Notes under the pieces: model-generated
The model's input: only the letters and a program-made list of their open reading frames with translations
What the model was told of the DNA's origin: nothing
Databases searched by the model: none
Position numbers and translations under genes: made by a program
Source of the DNA: Desulfobulbaceae bacterium
Lineage (GTDB): Bacteria > Desulfobacterota > Desulfobulbia > Desulfobulbales > Desulfobulbaceae
Direction of reading: 5' to 3'
Length of the DNA: 7,533 nucleotides
NCBI GenBank assembly: GCA_026990725.1
Contig: JALXCX010000110.1
Coordinates: forward strand, 1-7,533
Shown here: one piece after another, positions 1 through 7,091 of the stretch
Layout: each line of letters begins with the position of its first letter
Numbering within the stretch: position 1 is the stretch's first letter

Positions 1-2
1 AA

Positions 3-254
3 TATCGGCTCATCATCATGACCAGCCTTCTTGTTCTGCTGGTTGTCTTTAATACCAGAAAAAGCGGCAGAAATAAATTTATCTGTTGCCTGACAACACT
101 TCTGGCCCTGTCCATTCTGTACGAGCTGATAACAGACAAACCTGTAACCAGCATCCCCCAACAGGTTAACCAATATTTCAACAAAGCTGCGCCAACCAAG
201 ACCCAAAACGTTCATTATTATTCACTGCCCAAAGAGCTGCAGGATACCAAATAA
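3..254 (+). CDS. Partial membrane protein of unknown family (C-terminal end)
   Basis: The reading frame is open from the left edge (codons from base 3 read Y-R-L-I-I before the first Met at 18) to a TAA at 252-254. The Met at 18 has no Shine-Dalgarno sequence in front of it and sits inside a hydrophobic run, so I read this as the 3' end of a longer gene, not a 78-residue protein. Two hydrophobic helices are visible, roughly 'LIIMTSLLVLLVVF' and 'FICCLTTLLALSILYEL', joined by a short basic loop (RKSGRNK). By the positive-inside rule that loop is cytoplasmic, and the polar tail of about 37 residues, ending KELQDTK, would be periplasmic. I do not recognise the family and assign no function. The 95-nt gap to the next gene, which holds that gene's own candidate promoter, suggests it belongs to a separate transcription unit. 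Confidence 0.55.
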   Translation, partial: YRLIIMTSLLVLLVVFNTRKSGRNKFICCLTTLLALSILYELITDKPVTSIPQQVNQYFNKAAPTKTQNVHYYSLPKELQDTK

Positions 255-285
255 AAGACAACCCCGATTGTACGGTTTTTAGTCA

Positions 286-313
286 TTGACAAAAAAAGAA
301 TCACAGCTTAACT
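286..313 (+). promoter_or_regulatory. Possible sigma70-type promoter of the ArsR-RND-DUF2892 operon
   Basis: A perfect -35 hexamer TTGACA lies at 286-291. The best -10 at normal spacing is weak: TTAACT at 308-313 with a 16-nt spacer, 3 of 6 matches. A better match, TAAATT at 313-318, needs an over-long 21-nt spacer. A weak -10 would be acceptable in a repressed promoter. Position is right, 40-60 nt before the ArsR start. The -35 is clear; the -10 is a guess. Confidence 0.4.
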
Positions 314-320
314 AAATTCT

Positions 321-334
321 TTATTACTTAATAA
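321..334 (+). promoter_or_regulatory. Candidate ArsR operator (inverted repeat)
   Basis: TTATTA-CT-TAATAA is a perfect 6-bp inverted repeat with a 2-bp spacer. It lies just downstream of the candidate promoter and 15 nt before the ArsR start codon at 350. ArsR dimers bind AT-rich dyads in this position and usually repress their own operon. The repeat is seen directly; its role as operator is inferred. In AT-rich intergenic DNA a dyad this short can arise by chance. Confidence 0.4.
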
Positions 335-349
335 CCATGGAGAAAAAGA

Positions 350-661
350 ATGTATGAACAGGTTGAAGACCTGGCCCTGCTGCTGAAATCAATCTCCCAT
401 CCCATTCGCCTGAAAATACTCTGTCTGCTCCAGGATCAGGAGTTATCTGTCAGTGAAATACGAAATTCTGTGAAAACAAGCGGAGCCAATATTACACAGC
501 ACCTGAATATTCTGCGCAACCAGGGCGTCATCGACTTTCGAAAAGAGTCAAATTTCATCTATAATCGAATAGAGGATGAACGCATCATCGAATTAATGAA
601 AGCATTGCAACATATTTTCTGCAGCAAGCCCCAAAAAACGACCTCAAACCACAACGCGTAA
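350..661 (+). CDS. ArsR-family repressor, SqrR/BigR/YgaV-like (two-cysteine, likely persulfide-sensing)
   Basis: A 103-residue winged-helix DNA-binding repressor of normal ArsR length. 'SISHPIRLKILCLL' (14-27) is the typical alpha-2 region, the helix-turn-helix with recognition helix covers about residues 33-60 ('SGANITQHLNILRNQGV' at 44-60), and the beta wing is about 61-74. The only cysteines are C25 and C91, 66 residues apart. C91 closes the last helix ('LMKALQHIFC'). The alpha-3 metal motif ELCVCDL of ArsR/SmtB is replaced by ELSVSEI, so a classic metal site is absent. SqrR (C41/C107, as I recall) and BigR have the same cysteine placement and spacing and are released from DNA when the two thiols form a polysulfide bridge. 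The start at 350 has GGAG at 339-342 with 7-nt spacing. It is the first gene of a three-gene unit and probably represses it, including itself. The ArsR call is firm; the sulfane-sulfur ligand is inferred from the cysteines. Confidence 0.93.
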   Translation: MYEQVEDLALLLKSISHPIRLKILCLLQDQELSVSEIRNSVKTSGANITQHLNILRNQGVIDFRKESNFIYNRIEDERIIELMKALQHIFCSKPQKTTSNHNA

Positions 662-669
662 GAGCAATA

Positions 670-3315
670 ATGGAGCCAGCAAACAGCCTCATCCGATTTT
701 CAGTGGAAAAACCTAAAATCATCACCACCATCATGGTGCTGATGACCCTTCTTTCAGGGGTATTTATCACCAGGATCCATTTGGACACTGATCCTGAAAA
801 GATGCTTTCAAAAAATGAAGCTGCCCAAATTTTTCACGATCAGACCAAACTTGATTTCGATCTCCATGATGTCATTGTTCTGGGTATTTTCAATACAAAG
901 CATCCGGACGGGGTATTTAACCCGGAAACGCTTAAAAAAGTTGATACACTGAGCAGGTTTGCCGCAACCCTTTCCGATGACACGAATCCCGATCGGCGGG
1001 TGATCGAGCGGGATATAATCGCCCCCGACAATGTCGATACCATCCAGCAGGTCGGGTTGGGCCAGGTCCGCTTTGAATGGCTGATGAAAAAGCCTCCTGC
1101 AACCCGCAAAGAGGCGTTACGCATCCGGGATAACGCCCTGAACAACCCACTGCTCAAAGGAACACTTGTCTCGGAGGACGGCCGTGCTCTTTCTATATAT
1201 CTGCCCATCACCAGCAAGGATTACGCCCATACTGTCAGCCTGAAACTGAAAGAAAAAATTGCAGAAATCGGTATGGGTGATGACCAGTTCTACATCGCCG
1301 GCCTTCCTGTTGCCGAAGACACCCTGGGTAAGGAGATGTTGACCCAGATGGCAATCTACACTGCCCTGACGCTGGTGATGACCTTTCTGCTCCTGCTCTT
1401 TTTCTTCCGCAATCTGCAGCTCATTCTTTCTCCGCTTATTATTTCTTTGTGTACGGTTATTGCCACCATGGGACTCTTTCCAGCCACGGGCCAGACGTTA
1501 CATACTGTAAGTTTAATGATCCCTTTTTTCATTCTGCCCATTGCCTTGGTTGCTTCTATCCGCATTCTCTCTGAATTTTTTGATGAATATCAAAACCGGC
1601 TTGATCGAAAAAGCACAATTGTACACGTTATGCGCCAGCTCTTTCGCCCCATGCTTTATACCTCCCTTGCATCTTCAGCAGGTTTTGCGGCACTGGCTTT
1701 TACCCCAATACCTCCGGTTCAGGTCTCAGGCATCTTTCTTGCCATTGGTATTATGCTGGCATGGCTGCTGACCACTGTTTTCATCCCGGCAAACATCATG
1801 ATGATGAAGGAAAGCAGTCTGATTAATTTCGGGACAGGGAAACAAATTGCTCCGGGATCTGAGGCCTCACTGCTCAACCGTCATCTTTGCTGGATAAAAA
1901 AAACCTCCACCCGAAGACCCTGGCTGGTTCTTATCTTTCATCTTGCCGTCATGACTGTTGCCGTAAGCGGAATTTTCATGATTCAGGTCAACGACAATCC
2001 TGTCAAATGGTTCAAAAAAGGCCATGAAATACGGATTGCCGACCAAATCCTCAACAAGTATTTTGGCGGTACTTACGAAGCCAACCTCATTCTTGAAGGC
2101 CGAAATGCTGAAATGCCTCCAGCAAAAGCCGCTGACTGGCTCACCAGATATCTTGACCAGCGACTGGCCGAATCTCCGGCTATTCGGGAAAAAATTCTTA
2201 ATGAAATCCTTGAAGCCTCTGTGACAACGAGTACGGGACAAGGGCTGATCGACAAACTGAACCATGCCTGGGAAACCGAGCTTGAACGGATTGCCCCTGA
2301 TGACGACATTGCCTATGACCGCTGGTCAACGGCGCTGGACGGCATCGAACGGCTGCAGAACCAGAAAGAAATTTTTAAACGTCCTGATGTGCTGAAGTAC
2401 ATATCCGGCCTGCAGGCCTATTTAGTCAGACTGGAGTATGTGGGAAAATCCAACTCGATAAGTGATGTTGCCCAAAAGGTGCATCAGGAACTCTTTGCCA
2501 ACGACCCCGGCTATTTTACCATCCCGGATACTGTCAGCGGGGTGGCCCGGGCATTGACATCCTTTCAAAAAAGCCACAAGCCCGACGCCCTCTGGCACCT
2601 TGTTACACCAGATTACACCCGGGCAAATATCTGTCTGCAGTTACAAAGTGGTAACAAGAAAGATATGGGCCAGGTTGTGGCCGCTGTGCAAAACTACTTC
2701 AAAGAAAATCCGCCGCCGGTGGAGCTCTCTCGTAACTGGGCAGGACCGGCCTCTATCAATGTTGCCTGGCAGAAAAAAATGGAAGCTGGCATGCTCAGAT
2801 CATTCCTGTCCAGCTTTGTCGCGGTCTTTCTCGTGATAATATTGTTGTTTCGGTCGGCCGTATGGGGCGCTTTGGCGCTGGTTCCACCCGTCTTTACCAG
2901 CGCTGTTATTTACGGAGGCATTGGCCTGATCAGCAAGCATTATGACGCACCTGTTGCCGTTCTCTCTGCTCTCACCCTTGGCCTTGCCGTGGATTTTTCC
3001 ATCCACTTCCTGTACCGCGCCCGCTCGACCATGGCAAAAACCGGCGACTGGACCGCTGTTCTTTCAGACATATTTACGGAACCGGCCCGGGCAATTTCCA
3101 GAAACATTATCCTTCTTTCCCCTGGTTTTGCTCCGCTGCTGTTTGCCCCGCTCATCCCCTGCCAGACAATTGGCATTCTTCTGGCAGCCATTATTTTTTA
3201 TTCGGGCCTGACAACGCTCTGGCTACTTCCGGCACTTCTCACTGTAAGCCAGAAATGGCTTTTTAAAAAAGAACGGAAAAAATACGCGGAAAAAGAGTTA
3301 CCCGCCCATGAATAA
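670..3315 (+). CDS. RND-superfamily exporter, MMPL/HAE3-like
   Basis: An 881-residue inner-membrane, proton-driven exporter built as two RND halves, the usual size for HAE3/MMPL-type proteins. TM1 is about 17-35, followed by a periplasmic domain of about 38-222. TM2-TM6 fall at about 226-246, 249-269, 277-300, 328-346 and 352-376. A cytoplasmic linker leads to TM7 (417-438), a larger periplasmic domain (440-705) containing 'LEYVGKSNSISD', the family's VGKS-type motif, then TM8-TM12 (about 709-727, 730-753, 760-783, 808-828, 832-856). TM10 carries 'GLAVDFSIHFLYR' with a membrane-embedded D775, the typical proton-relay position. The equivalent spot in TM4 is V294, so only one half has the acid. 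The start is 8 nt after the ArsR stop, with only a weak AAGAG ribosome site, so translation is probably coupled. No adaptor or outer-membrane channel gene is nearby, consistent with MMPL-type systems. The substrate is unknown; lipids, hydrophobic compounds and reactive-sulfur products are all possible. Confidence 0.9.
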   Translation: MEPANSLIRFSVEKPKIITTIMVLMTLLSGVFITRIHLDTDPEKMLSKNEAAQIFHDQTKLDFDLHDVIVLGIFNTKHPDGVFNPETLKKVDTLSRFAATLSDDTNPDRRVIERDIIAPDNVDTIQQVGLGQVRFEWLMKKPPATRKEALRIRDNALNNPLLKGTLVSEDGRALSIYLPITSKDYAHTVSLKLKEKIAEIGMGDDQFYIAGLPVAEDTLGKEMLTQMAIYTALTLVMTFLLLLFFFRNLQLILSPLIISLCTVIATMGLFPATGQTLHTVSLMIPFFILPIALVASIRILSEFFDEYQNRLDRKSTIVHVMRQLFRPMLYTSLASSAGFAALAFTPIPPVQVSGIFLAIGIMLAWLLTTVFIPANIMMMKESSLINFGTGKQIAPGSEASLLNRHLCWIKKTSTRRPWLVLIFHLAVMTVAVSGIFMIQVNDNPVKWFKKGHEIRIADQILNKYFGGTYEANLILEGRNAEMPPAKAADWLTRYLDQRLAESPAIREKILNEILEASVTTSTGQGLIDKLNHAWETELERIAPDDDIAYDRWSTALDGIERLQNQKEIFKRPDVLKYISGLQAYLVRLEYVGKSNSISDVAQKVHQELFANDPGYFTIPDTVSGVARALTSFQKSHKPDALWHLVTPDYTRANICLQLQSGNKKDMGQVVAAVQNYFKENPPPVELSRNWAGPASINVAWQKKMEAGMLRSFLSSFVAVFLVIILLFRSAVWGALALVPPVFTSAVIYGGIGLISKHYDAPVAVLSALTLGLAVDFSIHFLYRARSTMAKTGDWTAVLSDIFTEPARAISRNIILLSPGFAPLLFAPLIPCQTIGILLAAIIFYSGLTTLWLLPALLTVSQKWLFKKERKKYAEKELPAHE

Positions 3316-3328
3316 ACGGACCCGCCAC

Positions 3329-3334
3329 AGGAGG
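3329..3334 (+). other. Orphan Shine-Dalgarno-like AGGAGG between the RND and DUF2892 genes
   Basis: A perfect AGGAGG lies 14 nt after the RND gene's stop, but no ATG, GTG or TTG follows within normal spacing. The DUF2892 gene uses its own AGGAG at 3380-3384. It may be a remnant of a lost small gene or chance. It lies in the 76-nt spacer 3316-3391, which otherwise shows nothing I can support. Confidence 0.25.
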
Positions 3335-3391
3335 ACGGAGTCTTACAACAAAAATAACTAAGGAATATCAATTCAACACAGGAGAATTATC

Positions 3392-3607
3392 ATGGTCGTT
3401 AATGACTGGATTCATACCATTGCAGGACTCTTCATTATTGTCAGTGTCACCCTGGGCGTAGATCCTGCCCATAACCCGTTTTTTGTCCATAAATATTTTC
3501 TTTTCTTTACCCTTTTTATCGGGGCAAACCTATTTCAGTACGGGTTCACCAAATTCTGCCCCTTAGGCATTATCCTCAAAAAGCTGGGTGTACCGGAGAG
3601 CAGATAG
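3392..3607 (+). CDS. DUF2892 small membrane protein (YgaP-like transmembrane domain)
   Basis: A 71-residue inner-membrane protein. Two hydrophobic helices, about residues 5-22 ('DWIHTIAGLFIIVSVTLG') and 33-50 ('YFLFFTLFIGANLFQYGF'), form a hairpin. They are followed by 'FTKFCPLGIILKKLG', the family's conserved FCP cysteine motif. This is the domain (PF11127) fused to rhodanese in E. coli YgaP; here it stands alone with no rhodanese domain. The start at 3392 has AGGAG at 3380-3384 with 7-nt spacing. It is the last gene of the ArsR-RND unit, 76 nt after the exporter, and a strong terminator follows. Linkage of DUF2892 to an SqrR/YgaV-type ArsR gene matches the known ygaV-ygaP arrangement and supports a link to sulfane-sulfur handling. 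Its molecular role, whether thiol relay, transport of a sulfur compound or partner to the exporter, is not shown by sequence. Confidence 0.85.
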   Translation: MVVNDWIHTIAGLFIIVSVTLGVDPAHNPFFVHKYFLFFTLFIGANLFQYGFTKFCPLGIILKKLGVPESR

Positions 3608-3635
3608 AGAAGAAGATTTGATAATTTCCAGCATT

Positions 3636-3660
3636 AACGGAGGCATATGCCTCCGTTTTT
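3636..3660 (+). terminator. Strong Rho-independent terminator of the ArsR-RND-DUF2892 unit
   Basis: A perfect 9-bp stem, AACGGAGGC (3636-3644) pairing with GCCTCCGTT (3649-3657), encloses an ATAT loop and runs into a T tract at 3656-3660, followed by CTTT. It begins 28 nt after the DUF2892 stop codon. The stem and T-run together are textbook. With the next gene's promoter starting 3 nt later, it insulates the two transcription units. Confidence 0.93.
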
Positions 3661-3662
3661 CT

Positions 3663-3692
3663 TTGACAAATCAAGATACTTCCTGCTATAAG
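3663..3692 (+). promoter_or_regulatory. Strong sigma70-type promoter with extended -10 for the MalT/BTAD regulator
   Basis: A perfect -35 TTGACA (3663-3668), an 18-nt spacer and a -10 TATAAG (3687-3692, 5 of 6 matches) are preceded by TGC at 3684-3686, an extended -10 element. The predicted transcript start, about 3699, leaves a leader of about 36 nt before the ATG at 3735. Its nearness to consensus suggests steady, activator-independent expression of the regulator. Confidence 0.75.
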
Positions 3693-3734
3693 TAATATTT
3701 ACGTTCACCTATACGCAGTAGGCAGGAAGGTCGA

Positions 3735-6700
3735 ATGCAGCCAGACAATACTTTCCAGCAGGACATTCCGTCCAATAAATTTTATCCCCCCCGACTGGAT
3801 ATCCACACCAGTCTGAGCCGTTCACATCTCATTACAGAAAAAATTGGTTCCCACGCTCCCAATGTCAAGACTCTGGTGATTGAGGCGCAGGCCGGCCAGG
3901 GAAAATCTGTCCTGGCGACCCAGTTCCTTGATCATTTTGACCTCCGCTTTGCCTGGTACCAGATTGGCCCTGAAGATGCCGACCCGGTTCTGCTCCTTTC
4001 CTCCCTGATGGAGACTTTTCAACGCAGCCTCAGAGGGTTCAGCTGTCCCAGGCTGAACCAGATCATTCAACAGGGAGAAATCGGCCCCCTTGACATCAAC
4101 CGCTGTCTCAACATTCTGCTTACGGATCTGGATAAATATCTGGCCGGCGATTTTTATCTTGTTCTGGATGATCTGCATCTCATCGAGCAGGCGGCTCTCG
4201 CCCTTTCAGGGCTTGATCATCTCATTGATACGTCGCCCCCGCATCTGCACTTTCTGTTGATCAGTCGGCGACCGCTGGTTCTGAAGTCAAAAATACTTCG
4301 TTATGGTAATAATACCCTGTTTCTGGACAACGACGATCTCTGTCTGTCCACAGAGGAAGTTGAAGATCTGGTGGCAACGACCATGAAGACACAGATCACC
4401 AGGCAGGAGGCCGAAAAAATCCGCCGTTCCACTGGTGGCTGGATTATGGGAGTCCTGTTGGCCAGCCGATCCGGCCCGGGAGGTCGCAAGATTCATTCGC
4501 CTCTTCCGGGCAGGTTAAGCCCGCCGCAAATGCTTGATTACTTTCGTGACGAAATTTTCAGTCATATACCTGAGGAACTGCAATATCCGTTGTTACAACT
4601 GAGCTATTTGAAGGAGATCCCGATTGATCTTGCCCGGGAAATAACCAACAACGAATTAATCGGCAAAAAAATCTTTGAGATGATGCAGGATAACTTCTTT
4701 GTCTATCCACTGGACGACGATCTCCATGTTTTCCGCTTCCATCACCTTTTCCAGGAATTTCTCCAGCACCGGGCCAAAAAGACACTTCCCGCAGAAGAGA
4801 TCAACCTGATCTCACATACAGCGGCAACCTATTACCTGCAAAGAGGCGCCACAGAAAAAGCTCTTGCCTGTTATGTCGCTGAACAGAATTATGGCAAACT
4901 GGAGGAATTGCTCCAACTTGAAGGGCTGGAACTGGTGGCCAAAAACAGAAGTATCACCCTGCTCACTCTGCTCAAAGAAATCCCGGAAGAGCGATTGCTT
5001 CAGCATGGCTGGCTCGCCCTGTTCAGCGGACTGGTCTATTCTGAATATCATCCTCAAAATACTTTGCCCTTACTTGAGTCGGCCCGCAACCGTTTCAACA
5101 TTCTTGGCGAAGGTGTCGGAGAATTACTGGCACTTGCCCAGATCATATATTTCCATATGGTTGTCTCTGGTCAGTACCATACCGGTGCTCAGCTTCTTCC
5201 ACGGGTTGAAGAACTCCTTCTCCGCCACCAGGATGAACTTCCGGCCAATGCCCGCATAATGGTGACGCGCAACCTTGCTGCCGGCTACTGTTTCTTTAAC
5301 TGCAGCATGTATCAGGCCCGCTATTATGCGCACATGGCCCGGGACCTTGCGCTCAAGTATAATAATCATAACGGCATATCTGCCTGCCGTTTCATTTGCG
5401 GATACGCCGAATCTCTTACCGGGAACCCAAGGGAAAGCCTCCAGGAAATCGAGTCGTCATTTTCCTTTCTGCACGATCCCCTGGTGAGCATGCCCAACAA
5501 ACTTTCACAACGCGCTCTCCACATCCACTTTTTGAGTAAATACGGAGATCTTATCAACTGTGAACGTCAGCGGAAACTACTTCGAAGTACTGTTGACCCC
5601 GAAATAGTCCAACAGACCATCACAGCGCCGTATGTTTATGTTTGGGCCGGTTCAGGACTCATTGCAACCGGCAGACTGAACAGGGCAAAAGAGATACTCC
5701 TGCAGGGTATGGAATCCTCTGAAAGAGCCCGGATACCTCATATGCAAAGCCAGCTGCTTCAATGGCGCGGCTACCTGTATGCCCTGCAGAACAAGAAAGA
5801 AGAGGCGCTCAAAGATATCAAAAGAGCGGGAAAACTCAGAAACGAGGCCGGAGGACCCTTTTACGAGACACTCTTTGAAATCCTTTCCGGGGCAACCTAC
5901 AGCCGGATTGACATGACCGAGGAAGGCATGACCCGGCTCAACCTCGCTCTTGCCAAAGCCCGCCAGATTCCCTCAAAATACCTTATGGCCGCAGCCCTGT
6001 TCCACCGCTGCCATCTGAATCTGCACATCAACCGTGAGGAAGCAGCCCTTGCTGACCTGTCCCAGGCCCTGTCTATTTTCCGAAAAAAACAGTATTCGTT
6101 CTTCTGGTCCTGGGAACCGAAGTTCATGGAAGAGCTGCTCTGTCTGGCCATCAACAACTCCATTGAAACGATATATGTTAATCAACTGGCAAAAAAACGA
6201 CTAAACTCTGTTTTTCTCCAGGATGGTACAGCTCTGCCATTACTGAACATAACCATCCTTGGCCCCTTTCAAGTAGGTCTTGCCCCAAAGAACATTCTCA
6301 CTATCGCCAGTTTTACTCCCACGCAGCGAACCCTCCTCAGCCTGCTCCTCACCAGCCCGCAACAACAACTTGATCAGGAAACAATTCAGGTCAAACTCTG
6401 GCCGGACAGCCCGCCGGACAAGGCAAAGGCCAAGTTTGACACGCTGCTTGCCAGACTGCGTAAAGTGCTCAATACAATTCTTGATCAGCCGGTCAAACAT
6501 TATCTGGTCCTGAGCAAGGGGGTACTCAGTCTGCAGAACTGCAGAATAGATTCTGTTGAATTTGAACGACTGGCGGCATCAGGCCTCAAGCATGCCCATG
6601 CCGAGCGATTCTGGCAGGCAGGAAACGCCTTTTACCGTGCCCTGTGTTTTTGGACCGGCCCTCTGGAATCTGATAGTTTCATGAACAATGTCACAATGCA

Positions 6701-6992
6701 ATATTATGACCAGATGACAACTCTGCTCACCAGGATGACAACCACCTGGGCTGTAACTCTGGCCGAATCAGACAACCCAGCTGAAGCCATCAGCATTCTA
6801 AAAAAGGCTCTCAGGTATGACCACATGGATGACCGCATGATCACCCTTCTCTATACGCTGTATCTGAAATCAGGGAATCCTCTCAAAGCCAAAAACCTCC
6901 TGAAAAGCTACCGGCAGTCCCTGCGGGATCTGGGCTATGATCAGGAGCAGATCGACGAGCTGCTCTTTCAGGTAGCATCCAAAGCCATTTAA
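3735..6992 (+). CDS. Large hybrid transcriptional regulator: MalT-like STAND ATPase, helical repeats, SARP-type winged helix and BTAD
   Basis: A 1085-residue cytoplasmic regulator. The N terminus has the MalT-family entry 'KFYPPRL' (15-21), a Walker A 'AQAGQGKS' (51-58; K57, S58), a Walker B 'YLVLDDLH' (141-148), a sensor-like 'SRRPL' (177-181), 'GGWIMGVLLA' (234-243) and 'FHHLFQEFLQHR' (335-346), all in MalT/LuxR-ATPase order. Residues about 350-825 are helix-rich TPR-like repeats, the usual ligand- or protein-sensing superhelix. Instead of the LuxR/GerE helix-turn-helix of MalT, the C terminus has an OmpR-like winged helix (about 837-933, with 'LNITILGPFQV' and 'LWPDSPPDKAKAKFDTLLARLRKVL') followed by a BTAD (about 938-1078, 'IDSVEFERLA...'), the SARP arrangement. 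It probably binds direct-repeat promoter sites after ATP-driven oligomerisation. AGGA at 3724-3727 supports the start. It has its own promoter and no co-transcribed partner upstream; the ligand and targets cannot be read from sequence. Confidence 0.9.
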   Translation: MQPDNTFQQDIPSNKFYPPRLDIHTSLSRSHLITEKIGSHAPNVKTLVIEAQAGQGKSVLATQFLDHFDLRFAWYQIGPEDADPVLLLSSLMETFQRSLRGFSCPRLNQIIQQGEIGPLDINRCLNILLTDLDKYLAGDFYLVLDDLHLIEQAALALSGLDHLIDTSPPHLHFLLISRRPLVLKSKILRYGNNTLFLDNDDLCLSTEEVEDLVATTMKTQITRQEAEKIRRSTGGWIMGVLLASRSGPGGRKIHSPLPGRLSPPQMLDYFRDEIFSHIPEELQYPLLQLSYLKEIPIDLAREITNNELIGKKIFEMMQDNFFVYPLDDDLHVFRFHHLFQEFLQHRAKKTLPAEEINLISHTAATYYLQRGATEKALACYVAEQNYGKLEELLQLEGLELVAKNRSITLLTLLKEIPEERLLQHGWLALFSGLVYSEYHPQNTLPLLESARNRFNILGEGVGELLALAQIIYFHMVVSGQYHTGAQLLPRVEELLLRHQDELPANARIMVTRNLAAGYCFFNCSMYQARYYAHMARDLALKYNNHNGISACRFICGYAESLTGNPRESLQEIESSFSFLHDPLVSMPNKLSQRALHIHFLSKYGDLINCERQRKLLRSTVDPEIVQQTITAPYVYVWAGSGLIATGRLNRAKEILLQGMESSERARIPHMQSQLLQWRGYLYALQNKKEEALKDIKRAGKLRNEAGGPFYETLFEILSGATYSRIDMTEEGMTRLNLALAKARQIPSKYLMAAALFHRCHLNLHINREEAALADLSQALSIFRKKQYSFFWSWEPKFMEELLCLAINNSIETIYVNQLAKKRLNSVFLQDGTALPLLNITILGPFQVGLAPKNILTIASFTPTQRTLLSLLLTSPQQQLDQETIQVKLWPDSPPDKAKAKFDTLLARLRKVLNTILDQPVKHYLVLSKGVLSLQNCRIDSVEFERLAASGLKHAHAERFWQAGNAFYRALCFWTGPLESDSFMNNVTMQYYDQMTTLLTRMTTTWAVTLAESDNPAEAISILKKALRYDHMDDRMITLLYTLYLKSGNPLKAKNLLKSYRQSLRDLGYDQEQIDELLFQVASKAI

Positions 6993-7091
6993 AGGTATTT
7001 TGACCATCCTGCGCCCAGGCGTAAGCCAAAGACATGGTATTTTTCATGAAACTCTTTACGGATCAGGGGGCCAAACCGGCAGGCTGATTCT
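6993..7091. other. 99-nt intergenic spacer without a clear terminator or promoter
   Basis: No stem with a T-run is seen. CGCCCAGGCG at 7012-7021 could pair, but the loop is too small and no T tract follows. TTGACC at 7000-7005 resembles a -35, yet no -10 lies at usable spacing. Read-through from the regulator gene into the transporter is therefore possible. A 17-codon frame, ATG at 7034 to TGA at 7085-7087, ends 4 nt before the transporter start but has no good ribosome site. Confidence 0.4.
7037..7051. repeat. 15-bp direct repeat, copy 1 (GTATTTTTCATGAAA)
   Basis: This intergenic copy matches exactly 15 bases at 7444-7458, which lie inside the EamA gene and encode part of 'CIFHEK'. Flanks differ on both sides. 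It may be chance in AT-rich sequence; no function is proposed. Confidence 0.4.

Noticed and set aside
263..280. Terminator-like CCG...CGG followed by TTTTT after the first partial gene
   Set aside because: Only three consecutive G-C pairs can form, too weak to call a terminator.
1867..2265. 132-codon minus-strand open frame
   Set aside because: It lies wholly inside the RND gene, is antisense to a convincing coding frame and resembles no family. The other minus-strand frames in the window fail for the same reasons.
3308..3361. 17-codon frame (ATG 3308, TAA 3359-3361) overlapping the end of the RND gene
   Set aside because: No ribosome-binding site, a very basic and polar composition (MNKRTRHRRTES...), and out-of-frame overlap with the exporter's end; most likely chance.
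3786..3792. Run of seven C near the start of the regulator gene as a phase-variation tract
   Set aside because: The run encodes the conserved Pro-Pro-Arg of the MalT-family entry motif and is short for slippage control.
4864..5259. 131-codon plus-strand frame in another phase within the regulator gene
   Set aside because: It is a shadow of the MalT/BTAD gene, with no ribosome site and no recognisable domain.
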